Source: Macrostomum hystrix
Taxonomy: Eukaryota; Platyhelminthes; Macrostomidae
Assembly: GCA_950097015.1 (NCBI GenBank)
Contig: CATNEN010000039.1
Span: 13,486,501 to 13,550,500, forward strand
DNA: 64,000 nt
Reading direction: 5' to 3'
Part shown: one piece after another, positions 32,775 to 43,708 of the stretch
Numbering within the stretch: the first letter of the stretch is position 1
Layout of the letters: each line of letters starts with the position of its first letter
Made by a program: the position numbers and the translations under genes
Notes under the pieces: generated by a model
Database searches by the model: none
What the model saw: the letters and a program-made list of their open reading frames with translations, nothing else
What the model was told of the DNA's origin: nothing

Positions 32775-33587
32775 TCAGCACATTTTCAGACAGAACTTAA
32801 TAAACAGCGCAATCAGAATCGCTATCAGCATCGTGCAGCCCAGCAGTACGGCTACGAGCGGCCAATTCGGGTGCCAAGCACCCCCAGAAGTCGTGGTTGC
32901 AGACGGAATGTAGATTCGTAATGTGAGACAATCAGTTTTTTCTGCATTTGGTCTACATTCGTAGTGTTCTAATTCGGTTACATTGCCATAATAACTGTTC
33001 ATCCAATTTTCACAGCCGATAATGGTTGTGTATGCTTGAGATTGATGATTTGTATGAACAAATTTAAGACACTTTTCTGATTGACGGCAAAAAGCTTCAC
33101 CATCTATAGGTCTAGTAAATCTTTTCTTTATAAGGCATGGCACCAGATCACGTTCTAGATCATTGATCAAGTTTAATACACTCGCTTTATTGCAGTTATC
33201 ACCCGTGCAGTCTTTGCAATATTTTGTACGGGGACAGGCGCCGCAACCATATGTCAGTGGCTAAAAAAAGTTTCCGCATAGGGCAAAATTTATAGGGCAA
33301 ACTGTTGCTTTATGATTTCGAATTGATATGCTAATTAAATTAGTTCAATTCATTCGGTCGCTCACCACTTCGCCAGTAGTGACAGTTGAACCTTCAGGAT
33401 GATATTCCACTTTACACTTGGTGATGCTTGCAGGACAATTTGTTTCAACATTTTTCATTGAATGACTCTTATAATGAGAAAATGTTGCTATCGAATTTTG
33501 CGACCAGATACATTTAATACAATCAGCCAGCTGAATGCCTCCAAGTGCAAGAAACACGCCAACAATGACCAGCTTCATAGTCGTCAT
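32775..33587 (-). CDS. Secreted/membrane cysteine-rich protein, three-finger (Ly6/uPAR)-like, 2 exons
   Basis: Exons on the minus strand: 33366-33587 and 32775-33260, with a GTGAGC donor, a TTTTTTTAG acceptor and phase 0; 235 aa. An N-terminal signal peptide (MKLVIVGVFLALGGIQLADC) is followed by a Cys-rich ectodomain. CKDCTGDNCNKAS contains the CxxDxCN-type ending that marks the last disulfides of LU/three-finger domains. A second Cys-containing stretch follows, then a C-terminal hydrophobic segment (VAVLLGCTMLIAILIALFI) and a short basic tail, so it is either a type I membrane protein or, if processed, GPI-anchored. The family assignment is by motif only; no specific orthologue is recognised. 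Confidence 0.75.
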
Positions 33588-34928
33588 GATTGCCAGCTTC
33601 GATTCCGAATAGCCCAGTTAGATTTGGTCGATTAGCTGGCAGGTGGCAGTTAAACTGCAGTCAATTCTTGATCCGATTTGCAACGGCTGAGTAGAATCGG
33701 CCAGAATGCTTAGTCCAGTGTTGTCAGTTGTTGGATTTGATTCTTCGTTTCGGGCCGCTGCCCCTTCAATATGCTGCAGAGAATGCAGGTCCGAGCCGGC
33801 TCGGTCTATGGCAGCGCTGGCTGACACAGGGGTGCCCGCCTTTTGTCTATGGCAAATTTCAGCTCTACTTTGCTTTTTCATGCATGACTTTTCTGAGATG
33901 AACTTTTGTGTTGTACTATTAGAAGCTTTCTAGCTTACTTATATAATCTTTGTCTGTTCTTTTGGTTTCTATGGCAGAGAAAGGCCGAGGACGCGCTTCT
34001 TAGGCCGAGGCGAAGCCATCGAGGTAAAGAAAGACTTTTTCCGTAGCCACACTGAGAAAAGGAGGAGGATGTATACATCTGTAGGCTAACAGACTGTAAT
34101 AACAAAGAAAAAATGTAGAATGTGTTCCAAAGTATATATACAAATTTAAATTGAGGATATACTCGTATTTCATGTTGGGTATTTGAAAATTATTGAATTT
34201 AAAAGGCACAACAATATAGTATGGAGATCCTGATGCTTTTATTTAACAGTAGAAAGAACACGGGAATACCCACTGACTACTTCACAATAGCTCCCAAGCA
34301 GAAAATAATTGTTTTTTTGCCACCAGACACACGGACGAGATTTCTGGATTTTCATGGCTATTGGCTAAATATTTTGGGAGATGAAGAAAAATAAAATTGT
34401 AGATATAAGAAATACACCATCGTTTTTCTACTCTTAAAACGACAAAATTGATAAAAAAAGAGAAAAACTGCTTATTGCAATAATCGAAAGGAGGAAGAGG
34501 CACCCCTGAAAATAGCTGAGGGCACAAAGCTAAAACTAGCTTTGTCAGCAAAATCAATTTTGGACAAAAAAACTGACAGCTGTACACACAATCTGACAAA
34601 AAAGCGCAGACTTATGTAGAGCTGTGCAATGTTTTTAATAAAACTGTCAAGCGGCTAAAAACTAAAGAAAATTTTAATGCTCAAATGAAATCTATTTTTA
34701 CATGCGCAATGAGCTACGTGAGTAGAGAAAAAGCGAAAACATGCGAATATTGTGACAAGATAACAAAACATAACACAAAAATACTAACAATGGAATGGGG
34801 TGGGGCAATTTAAGAGGCCTTTTCCACTGATCTACGAGCGCAATTCTCAAAACGGAAGATCAAATTGCGATAAAACCAAGCAAAAACTAATTGTGTACCG
34901 CTTTTGGTCACAAATTATAAGAAAAAGT
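33588..34928. other. Spacer between the three-finger-like gene and NT5C2
   Basis: 33630-33880 is GC-richer and may be 5' UTR or promoter of the upstream minus-strand gene. The remainder is AT-rich and should contain the NT5C2 3' UTR. TTTATT at 34238-34243 is a minus-strand AATAAA about 690 nt after the NT5C2 stop. The short ORFs at 34000-34209 and 34282-34599 show no motif and are not called. Confidence 0.35.
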
Positions 34929-37900
34929 TCAATTTAGTTCATCCGAATCATCTTCATCTTCATCATCGCCGGGTTGCTCAGTCAATTGTGGAACAAAGTG
35001 GTTTTGGTCATCTGAAATTATGAAACAAATCTGCGATAATGTTTAAAAACAATAACGAGTAATAATAGCTTTGAGCTTACCATCCGCAACCAGTGAGGCA
35101 GCCAAGTGCACCTCGTCTACTGACGGAGCGCTCATACGACCTGCAATATTAGAACAAACTCCTTTGCACTGACCATTCTGTGTTCCCAGTCTACCCAATA
35201 CCTCCCCAGTCCACCCAATCCCTTCCCAGTCCACCCAATCTCTTCCCAGTCTACCCAATACCTCCCCAGTCCACCCAATCCCTTCCCAGTCCACCCAATC
35301 CCTTCCCAGTCTACCGTATACCTTCCCAGTCTACCCTATACCTTCCCAGTCTACCGTATACCTTCCCAGTCTACCCTATACCTTCCCAGTCTACCCTATA
35401 CCTTCCCAGTCTACCCTATACCTTCCCAGTCTACCCTATACCTTCCCAGTCTACCCTATACCTTCCCAGTCCACCCAATCCCTTCCCAGTCCACCCAATC
35501 CCTTCCCAGTCTACCCTATACCTTCCCAGTCTACCCTATACCTTCCCAGTCTACCCTATACCTTCCCAGTCTACCCTATACCTTCCCAGTCTACCCTATC
35601 CCTTCCCAGTCTACCCTATACCTTCCCAGTCTACCCTATACCTTCCCAGTCTACCCAGTCCCTTCCCAGTCTACCCAGTCCCTTCCCAGTCTACCCAATC
35701 TGTTCCCAGTCTACCCAATCTGTTCCCAGTCTACCCTAGCAGGCACTCACGCTGCCGGCCCCGTTCCACAACGGAATTGGCTCGCAAAGCCAGTCTGGCT
35801 GTGGCAGCTATGGCTTCCACGGGCGACGCCGTCGATTCGGCGACACCGCCGACTGCACCGTCGCCGACAGCGCCGGCGACTCCTCCAGCCCGCGTCACAG
35901 TGGACTCGTGCGGCATGAGCCTCTGAGGCGAGCGGAACATATAGTTGCTAGGATAATGTCTCAGATTTGTCACCCGCTGAGCATAGAGATCAGCGTATCG
36001 CTCCAGCTGGTACGCGAAGCTCGTCAGCCGGCCGCCTGAGCGAAACAGCGAACCCAGAAAGCCGTAGGCGGTGTCCATTTCGCGTACAACCGAGCGAATA
36101 TCGGCTCGCAACTGGTGAACATGGTCTGGTTGCGGGGCCGGGTTGGTCTCTCCGCCAGCCAGGGTGCAGTGCAGGTACATGCGACCCAGTGAAGCCTCCA
36201 GCAGTTGCAGCCTCTCAAACAGCTGCTGGTCCTGCTTCCATACGAACAGCTCGTTTGCCAACTCAGGCACGATAAGCAGAGTCCGCCAGCCCACTTTCTT
36301 GGACTTGATTATGTCACCGAAGATGTGATCGCCGGCGTACAGGACGTCCTTGCCGCGACAGCCAATCAGGCGGGAGAACACCGCGCAAGAGCCTGCGTTG
36401 GAAGAATGTGATTGGCTGGGCTGCTTATCACAATTGTACTAGCATTTTTTAATCTACTTCTTATCTCTAATCTACTCCCCATTCTACTCCCGATCTACTT
36501 GCCAATCTACTCCCCATTCTAGTCCCAATCTACTTGCCAATCTACTCTCCAATCTACTCCCCAATCTACTCTCCAATCTACTCCCCAATCTACTATTCAC
36601 CTCCCGAGTAGACCACTCCAGACTGCAGCGGTCCGGTGTGGGTGCCCAATTTGAGTTTGCCGCTGCTTCTGTCCACCACTCTGAGCAGGGTGCCCTCGGC
36701 AAAGAATTTGGGTTTGCATGCGTTGACTAGGACGTAGTGGAAATGATTGACCCAGCCGAGTCCTAGCAGGTAGGTCATGACGGCATTGGTGTACCAGTAC
36801 TCTGAGTTGGTTAGCAGGAAAACCTTGGCCCCAGCAACCTTCAATTGTTCCAGCAACTCAAGCAGTTCCGAATCCTCGTGAACAAATTCGGCCAGGTTGT
36901 CGACCGTCTGGCGCTTCAACGAGTCGTCGTTGTGAATGTGATCAGCCGCGCTGCGAACATCGTTGAATAGCGAGCGAAAAGAGATGTTCAGCTCCTGGAG
37001 GTCAAGAATCGGATACAAAGAGGTGCTGTGTGAATTTGAGTACAGACTCAGATTGTACTGAAATCAGAGGTTTAGGTAGAATCGGATTCCAAAGGGGTAG
37101 AATGGGATTCCAAAGGGGTAGAATGGGATTCCAAAGAGGTAGAATCGGATTCCAAAGGGGCAGAATTGGATTCCAAAGGGGCAGAATTGGATTCCAAAGG
37201 GGTAGAATAAAATTCCAAAGGGGTAGAATTGGATTCCAGAAGGGGCAGAGTCGGATTCCAAAGGGGTAGAATGGGATTCCAAAGGGGCAGAATTGAATTC
37301 CGAAGGGGTAGAATGGGATTCCGAAGGGCTAGAATTGGATTCCAGAAGGGGCAGAATCGGATTCCAAAGGGGTAGAATTGCATTCCAAAGTGGTAGAATC
37401 GGATTCCAAAGGGGCAGAATTGGATTCCAAAGGGGCAGAATTGGATTCCAAAGGGGTAGAATAAAATTCCAAAGGGGTAGAATTGGATTCCAGAAGGGGC
37501 AGAGTCGGATTGCAAAGGGGTAGAATTGGATTCCAAAGGGGTAGAATCGGATTCGAAAGGGGTAGAATGGGATTCCAAAGGGGCAGAATTGAATTCCGAA
37601 GGGGTAGAATGGGATTCCGAAGGGCTAGAATTGGATTCCAGAAGGGGCAGAATCGGATTCCAAAGGGGTAGAATTGCATTCCAAAGGGGTAGAATCGGAT
37701 TCCAAAGGGGTAGAATAAAATTCCAAAGGGGTAGAATTGGATTCCAGAAGGGGCAGAATCGGATTCCAAAGGGGTAGAATTGCATTCCAAAGGGGTAGAA
37801 TCGGATTCCAAAGGGGTAGAATGGGATTCCAAAGGGGCAGAATTGGATTCCGAAGGGGTAGAATGGGATTCCAAAGGGCTAGAATTGGATTCCAGAAGGG

Positions 37901-40900
37901 GCAGAATCGAATTCCAAAGGGTTACAATTGCATTCCAAAGGGGTAGAATCGGATTCCAAAGGGGTAGAATCGGATTCCAGAAGGGGCAGAATTGGATTCC
38001 AAAAGGGGTAAAATTGCATTTCAAAGGGGTAGAATCGGATTCTAAAGAGGTAGAATTGGATTCTGATGGGACAGAACTGGATTCTGATGGGGTAGAGTCA
38101 GATTCTAAAGGGTAGAATCGTATTTCTGAGGGTAGAATCACAGTCCGGGTGTCTGTGGCGGGTAGATTACCTTGTACACAACTCCAGTCCGCTCAACCGA
38201 GGCCTGCGGCAGTGATTTAAAGAACTCGATGATGGACGCCAGACAGTAGATCTCAGGCAGATTAAACAGCGTGTCGTACACATAGAAGCGGTCGCTCATT
38301 TGAACAAATTTATTCTCATACCAGGACTCCAACTCAGCCGAACTAACCACTGTCAGGCCAAACAGACAGCTCAGCAGGTTGCCAAACGAGTCTAGTTTGA
38401 GTAGGCAACCCCTGTCCTTGTCGAACCACAGGCCGCGTATTGGGAAAGTGTGATCGTACTGGAATTTCAGTATCTCGCACGGATAACCGACCTCTACTAG
38501 GCGATGAAGCATCAGCTTGAACGCAGCTCCCTCGTAGCCGGGTGATTTGTACTGAGCCAAAGTGTAGTCCATGTCGAAACCGTAGAATTTGATGCGATCT
38601 AGCTGAAGACTGCGGTTCACGAAGATCCTGGGGTGCGAAAGGGATATTGTTCTCAGGTGAATTGTCAGATAGACAATTGTTCTTAGGTGAATTGTCAGAT
38701 AGACAATTGTTCTCAGGTGAATTGTCAGATAGACAATTGTTCTCAGGTGAATTGTCAGATAGACAATTGTTCTCAGGTGAATTGTCAGATAGACAATTGT
38801 TCTCAGGTGAATTGTCAGATAGACAATTGTTCTCAGGTGAATTGTCAGATAGACAATTGTTCTCAGGTGAATTGTCAGATAGACAATTGTTCTCAGGTGA
38901 ATTGTCAGATAGACAATTGTTCTCAGGTGAATTGACTGACAGACAATTCTTCTCAAGGTGAGGAAAGGCTAATGATTGACAGACAATTGTTCTCAAGGTG
39001 AGGAAAGGCTGATGATTGACAGACAATTGTTCTCAAGGTGAGGAAAGGCTGATGATTGACAGACAATTGTTCTCTAGGTGAGGAAAAATTTTTCAATTAG
39101 CACCATATTTTTCAGTTATCACCTTATTTTTCAGTTAGCACCTTATTTTTCAGTTAGCACCTTATTTTTCAATCCGGCTGGAGTAAAAGTAAGGAGGCCA
39201 CCGTCCGGCACCGGCGCGGGCCACGGGCTAACGGAGTCGCCCTCCTCTGGAGCGTGCGGCTACTAAGATGGCCACCCACCGCGGAAGGCGGAGCGCTGCT
39301 GCTGCTGAACGTCGCCAGCAGCGGTTCAATGCTCGACGCAAAGAGCTGCGGGCTCTCGCCCGCCTCCGCCACGTAGACCGCCACAAGGACTCGCGGCTTG
39401 CCCAGCCGGAGCCTCGAGTGCTGGCAACTCCACCGCCAGCACCCCGCACTACACACCTGCCTGATATTGACACCAACGCCAGCGCCAACAGCCCCAGACA
39501 GCAGCGTCAGGGTCGGAAACTGCTAAGCTCTCTGTCCATTGCCACATTCAATGCACGCACTCTCTCTAACCAATGGAGGCTCCTTGAGCTTGCTAAAGCA
39601 GCAATCGATCTCTCTATCTCCATCGTAGCTATTCAAGAACACCGCAGGACTGCCAACCTGGACATCGACCTTGGCAATGGCTGGTTTTTCAAAGCAGCTG
39701 CAGCTTCTGACCAGGGCATCGGCAGAATCGGTTTCCTGCTCTCGCCGCTGGCAAACCGCCCCAGCTTTATCTCTGATCGCATCGGTCATGCATCGTTTGC
39801 CATCTCAGATCGCCGGCTTCATGTCCTCTGTGTCTACGCCCCCACTGCCCCGGCTACCACCGTGGATGCCACCACCACCCTTCAATTCTACGATCAACTG
39901 GGCCACCAGCTAGACCACCTCGCCTCCAGGGACCTCTACTTCATCGCCGGCGACTTCAACGCGCCTCTCCCGGTGGACGGCCAATTGGTGAGAAACAGGT
40001 GCGGCACTCCAAATGCCAACACTCCACACCTGTCAACTTTCATGGCTTCTCGCAATTTGCTCGCTGCAAACGGCTATTTCCGCCAGGGCCTCAACGCTCT
40101 TCCGACTTTCCGGGGTCCAAACAGCCGTACGACGAGGCTAGACTGGATCCTGTGTCCAGCCGCCTCCCGCTCCCGACTCCGCGCTGCTCAGAGTATCGTG
40201 CTGCACTGCGTCCCCTCCGACCATGCCCTCGTCTGCTGCCACTTCGATCATCGGTGGCAGAGGTTCCGTCGCCCCACGGCACCACCCTTCTGGGCTGCCC
40301 TGGCCCGGACTGAGACTAAAGCAGCCTTTCTTAACCAACTGTTTGCCGCCGGGCTCACTCTAAACAGCAGCTTCAACGAGCTTGCGACGGCAGTAGCCTC
40401 TGCTGCCACTGCATCGCTGCCCAAACGCCAGCCTCGCCAATCAAGCGCCCGCTGGGCCTCCGACCCCAGCGTCACTCGAGCCCGCAGCCTCGTCCAAGCA
40501 ACGGTTGCCAGACATGGCGCCGGTAGTGAGCAGGCAACAGCGGCGACCGACACCCTGAGAGACGCTCACCGCATCGCTGCTGAGCTCGCAACCCAAGAGG
40601 CGCTCACCGAGATCCAGGCGGCCACGGACAACTGTCGCCCTGCGGCCGCCTGGCGGGCCATCAACCGTCTGACGGGCCGTCGCGCCACACCGAAGGCTAT
40701 CATCCCTGCCAACTCCCAAGAAGAGCGCAAGCAGCTGATGGCTGACCATTTCGAAGGCGTCCTCAACGCCGACGCGCCCGACCCCCTGCTCCCGCCTCTT
40801 GAAGGCCTCTTGCCCATTCCCGACGGCACCTTCGACTGCGCTCCTATCTGCTCTGCAGAGGTGAAGAAAGCCCTGCAGACAATGAGATCCGATGCCGCCG

Positions 40901-43708
40901 CAGGAGTTGACGAAATCCCGCCGCGCGTCCTCAAGCTTCCCGAGCTGCTGCCTGTTCTCACGGGTATTCTCAACCGCTCCTGCCCCTTGGGAGGTGATCC
41001 CACAGCCCGAGCTCCGGCTCTTTGGAGGATATCCAAGATCATCGCCATACCCCAGAAAGGAAGCTCCAGCAGCCTCGACAACCTCCGCGGCATTGCCCTC
41101 GAGTGCACGCTGGTTAAAGTCCTGAACATCGTCCTGCGCAACCGCCTGCTGCCCACTATCAATCAGCGGCTTGTTCACCTCCAGAGTGGTTTCCGCCCTG
41201 GCAGCTCGACCTCTGAGCAGGTGGCTGCCATCCGCTGCGTGGTCGAAGCCTGCAGGACGCGACAGATGTCGGCATCCATCGTTTTCGTCGACTTCCGCAA
41301 AGCGTTTGATTCCATCAGCAGGCCGGCCATTGCATGGCTGCTCAAAGAACACGGCGTTCCACAATTGCTCATCCAAGCAGTGATGGACCTTTACACCGAC
41401 TCCAGTGCTTTTATTCAGACTGCAGACGGGCCCACGACCGAGTTCGCTACCACCTCTGGTGTTCTTCAAGGAGACACCCTTTCTCCTTTTCTTTTCGTGA
41501 TGGTCATGGACTTCGTTCTCAGGCGCGCCCTACGCGACGACGATGGCTTCATGGTCACCCGCAGGCGTAGTGCCCGGCTCCCCTGCGTCCGCCTGACCTG
41601 CCTCGCCTATGCCGACGACGTCGCCCTGACCTGCTGCGACCCTGACGCAGCCCTGAGAGCGGTCTGTCGCCTGGCCGAGGAAGGCGGGAGAGTCGGGCTT
41701 CACATTAACTACAACAAGACGGAGGTCCTGCACATGGGCACAGCAACCGCCCCACCACTCCAACTTCCAGACGGCAATGTCATCAACACCTGCCAGGACT
41801 TTAAGTACTTAGGTGTGCAAATTTTGGACGCCAACGCCATCATCGAATACCGCAAGCAACAGGCCTGGCGCGCCCTCCACCTTCTGCGTACCATCTTTGA
41901 CTCTACTGCCTCCGACGTCCTGAAGATCGGCCTCTTCCGCTCAGCTGTCGAATCCGTCCTTGCATATGGCCTCGAAGCAGTGCCGATGACGCCTACCCGT
42001 GAGGCTGCCCTGGAGGCGTCTCACCGACACCTGCTGAGGTCGGCGCTTGGCATCCGCTACCCTGAGACTGCGAGCAACGCCGAGCTGACCGCGAGAGCCC
42101 GTGTGCCCTCCTTCGCTCGTTCCCTGCAAAGGCGTCGGCAAATGCTGGCCGGCCACTGCCTGCGGGCTCATGCGAGGGGTGCGGGCCCGCCGCTCGCGAC
42201 CCTTCTGCTCAACCCGCCCAGTGAAGGCCTTCGGCGTGGACAGGGCCGTCGCGTGACTCTACTTGATTGCCTTTTAACTGACTTGCAGAGTCTTGGCTTC
42301 TCCCCTCAGGCTGCTGCCAGGGCTGACTCCCGCGTCTTTCGGCAGCGTGTGTTCGCTGCAGTTTTCTAACCTCCGCAGCGTCCGTTATTATTATTATTAT
42401 TAGGTGAGGAAAGGCTAATGATTGACAGACAACTGTTCTCAAGGTGAGGAAAGGCTAATGATTGACAGACAACTGTTCTCAAGGTGAGGAAAGGCTAATG
42501 ATTGACAGACAACTGTTCTCAAGGTGAGGAAAGGCTAATGATTGACAGACAACTGTTCTCAAGGTGAGGAAAGGCTAATGACTGACAGACAACTGTTCTT
42601 AAGGTGAGGAAAGGCTAATGATTGACAGACAACAGTTCTCAAGGTGAGGAAAGGCTAATGACTGACAGACAACTGTTCTCAAGGTGAGGAAAGGCTAATG
42701 ATTGACAGACAACTGTTCTCAAGGTGAGGAAAGGCTAATGATTGACAGACAACAGTTCTCAAGGTGAGGAAAGGCTAATGATTGAGAGACAACAGTTCTC
42801 AAGGTGAGTAAAGGCTAATGACTAACAGACAACAGTTCTCAAGGTGAGGAAAGGCTAATGATTGACAGACAACAGTTCTCAAGATGAGGAAAGGCTAATG
42901 ATTGACAGACAACAGTTCTCAAGGTGAGGAAAGGCTAATGATTGACAGACAACAGTTCTCAAGATGAGGAAAGGCTAATGATTGACAGACAACAGTTCTC
43001 AAGGTGAGGAAAGGCTAATGATTGACAGACAACAGTTCTCAAGGTGAGGAAAGGCTAATGATTGACAGACAACAGTTCTCAAGGTGAGGAAAGGCTAATG
43101 ACTGACAGACAACAGTTCTCAAGGTGAGGAAAGGCTAATGACTGACAGACAACAGTTCTCAAGGTGAGGAAAGGCTAATGACTGACAGACAACAGTTCTC
43201 AAGATGAGGAAAGGCTAATGATTGACAGACAACAGTTCTCAAGGTGAGGAAAGGCTAATGATTGACAGACAACAGTTCTCAAGATGAGGAAAGGCTAATG
43301 ATTGACAGACAACAGTTCTCAAGGTGAGGAAAGGCTAATGATTGACAGACAACAGTTCTCAAGGTGAGGAAAGGCTAATGATTGACAGACAACAGTTCTC
43401 AAGGTGAGGAAAGGCTAATGATTGACAGACAACAGTTCTCAAGGTGAGGAAAGGCTAATGATTGACAGACAATTGTTCTCAAGGTGAGGAAAGGCTAATG
43501 ACTGACAGACAACAGTTATCAAGGTGAGGAAAGGCTTATGACTGACAGACAACAGTTCTCAAGGTGAGGAAAGGCTAATGACTGACAGACAACAGTTCTC
43601 AAGGTGAGGAAAGGTGGTCACTTACCTGTGACCAGTCTCACGTTTGAGCAACTGAAACTCTGACGACTTCTTTTCAGACCAACTCTGCACGCGGCTGTAG
43701 TAGTCCAT
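34929..43708 (-). CDS. NT5C2: Cytosolic purine 5'-nucleotidase (NT5C2-like), 6 exons
   Basis: HAD-superfamily IMP/GMP-preferring cytosolic 5'-nucleotidase that controls purine nucleotide pools. The model is 572 aa (human 561). Exons, 5' to 3' on the minus strand: 43626-43708, 38171-38627, 36601-36994, 35751-36392, 35081-35140 and 34929-35011. All are GT-AG and phases agree. Motif I is FDMDYTLAQYKSP, with nucleophile Asp46 and Asp48. Motif II is LLTNSEY (Thr242-Asn243). A downstream Lys is in ACKPKFF, and the metal-site motif is GDHIFGD (Asp333, Asp338). Other family blocks are HTGPLQSGVVYSGG, GSLFRSGGRLTSFA and MPHESTV. The acidic C-terminus (PGDDEDEDDSDELN) is the usual NT5C2 ending. All five introns carry tandem repeats or have short array-like content, and intron 1 (about 5 kb) also holds a LINE in the opposite orientation. 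Confidence 0.93.
35175..35740 (+). repeat. 20-bp minisatellite, NT5C2 intron 4
   Basis: About 28 units of CCTTCCCAGTCTACCCTATA, with CACCCAATC and TACCCAGTC variants. It spans from just inside the donor at 35750 to about 35 bp before the acceptor at 35141 (gene on the minus strand), so it is almost the entire intron. Confidence 0.95.
36465..36600 (+). repeat. Short CTACTCCC minisatellite, NT5C2 intron 3
   Basis: Irregular 16-18-bp units such as CAATCTACTCCCCAATC run directly up to the splice donor (minus strand) at 36600. Confidence 0.85.
37072..38135 (+). repeat. 21-bp minisatellite, NT5C2 intron 2
   Basis: About 50 units carrying GGATTCCAAAGGGGTAGAAT. Recurrent variants (GGGCAGAATTGGATT, AATAAAATT, CCAGAAGGGGCAG) follow the same order several times, which indicates higher-order units of about 150-280 bp. 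It yields long but meaningless ORFs on both strands. Confidence 0.95.
38643..38940 (+). repeat. 30-bp minisatellite, NT5C2 intron 1 near exon 2
   Basis: About ten nearly identical units of 30 bp, each containing AATTGTCAGATAGACAATTG, itself an imperfect palindrome. On the minus strand the 10-codon unit is open and runs in frame into NT5C2 exon 2. Confidence 0.95.
38941..39086 (+). repeat. 40-bp minisatellite, left portion split by the LINE
   Basis: Three to four units with GGTGAGGAAAGGCTGATGAT followed by TGACAGACAATTGTTCTCAA. The same unit resumes at 42401. Confidence 0.9.
39087..42400 (+). mobile_element. RTE-like non-LTR retrotransposon (LINE), apparently full length
   Basis: A 3.3-kb element with one long ORF, a very short 3' UTR and a (TTA)n tail (about 42384-42400). 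The 12-bp TAGGTGAGGAAA occurs at both junctions (39075-39086 and 42401-42412). This is consistent with a target duplication, although the surrounding minisatellite itself supplies most of it. The first 90 bp are tandem CACCTTATTTTTCAGTTAG units, perhaps a repeated 5' UTR. It lies antisense within NT5C2 intron 1. Confidence 0.85.
39268..42369 (+). CDS. LINE endonuclease-reverse transcriptase, 1033 aa, intact
   Basis: The N-terminal basic segment is followed by an apurinic-type endonuclease (EEP) domain, about residues 88-325, with catalytic-site blocks FNART (Asn95), QEH (Glu124), GDFNAP (Asp229, Asn231) and SDHAL (His319). The reverse transcriptase spans about residues 540-860: FRPGSSTSEQVAAIR, motif A VDFRKAFDSI (Asp675), GVLQGDTLSPFLF and the YADD box (781-784). 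There is no gag-like first ORF and no obvious RNase H. A single ORF of this size with a short 3' UTR and trinucleotide tail is characteristic of RTE-type LINEs; the clade is inferred, not tested. No stop or frameshift interrupts it, so the copy could be active. Confidence 0.9.
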   Translation: MATHRGRRSAAAAERRQQRFNARRKELRALARLRHVDRHKDSRLAQPEPRVLATPPPAPRTTHLPDIDTNASANSPRQQRQGRKLLSSLSIATFNARTLSNQWRLLELAKAAIDLSISIVAIQEHRRTANLDIDLGNGWFFKAAAASDQGIGRIGFLLSPLANRPSFISDRIGHASFAISDRRLHVLCVYAPTAPATTVDATTTLQFYDQLGHQLDHLASRDLYFIAGDFNAPLPVDGQLVRNRCGTPNANTPHLSTFMASRNLLAANGYFRQGLNALPTFRGPNSRTTRLDWILCPAASRSRLRAAQSIVLHCVPSDHALVCCHFDHRWQRFRRPTAPPFWAALARTETKAAFLNQLFAAGLTLNSSFNELATAVASAATASLPKRQPRQSSARWASDPSVTRARSLVQATVARHGAGSEQATAATDTLRDAHRIAAELATQEALTEIQAATDNCRPAAAWRAINRLTGRRATPKAIIPANSQEERKQLMADHFEGVLNADAPDPLLPPLEGLLPIPDGTFDCAPICSAEVKKALQTMRSDAAAGVDEIPPRVLKLPELLPVLTGILNRSCPLGGDPTARAPALWRISKIIAIPQKGSSSSLDNLRGIALECTLVKVLNIVLRNRLLPTINQRLVHLQSGFRPGSSTSEQVAAIRCVVEACRTRQMSASIVFVDFRKAFDSISRPAIAWLLKEHGVPQLLIQAVMDLYTDSSAFIQTADGPTTEFATTSGVLQGDTLSPFLFVMVMDFVLRRALRDDDGFMVTRRRSARLPCVRLTCLAYADDVALTCCDPDAALRAVCRLAEEGGRVGLHINYNKTEVLHMGTATAPPLQLPDGNVINTCQDFKYLGVQILDANAIIEYRKQQAWRALHLLRTIFDSTASDVLKIGLFRSAVESVLAYGLEAVPMTPTREAALEASHRHLLRSALGIRYPETASNAELTARARVPSFARSLQRRRQMLAGHCLRAHARGAGPPLATLLLNPPSEGLRRGQGRRVTLLDCLLTDLQSLGFSPQAAARADSRVFRQRVFAAVF
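42401..43615 (+). repeat. 40-bp minisatellite, right portion, NT5C2 intron 1
   Basis: About 30 units carrying AAGGTGAGGAAAGGCTAATG then ACTGACAGACAACAGTTCTC (or ATTGACAGAC). The left units at 38941-39086 have CTGATG and AATTG, so the two ends of the original array had diverged. It runs to within 10 bp of the first NT5C2 donor (43625, minus strand). Confidence 0.95.

Noticed and set aside
36995-37018. Extending NT5C2 exon 3 upstream to include MYPILDLQ
   Set aside because: A good pyrimidine tract and CAG end at 36995, and joining at GAG (36994) keeps the human-like spacing between the two family blocks; the longer version adds 8 residues absent from the family.
37030-38141. Multiple ORFs of 70-270 codons on both strands
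   Set aside because: All come from the 21-bp array in NT5C2 intron 2; no unique sequence is included.
40441-41469. Antisense ORF of 342 codons in the LINE
   Set aside because: It mirrors the endonuclease-RT frame, which has all catalytic motifs; antisense openness follows from high GC content.
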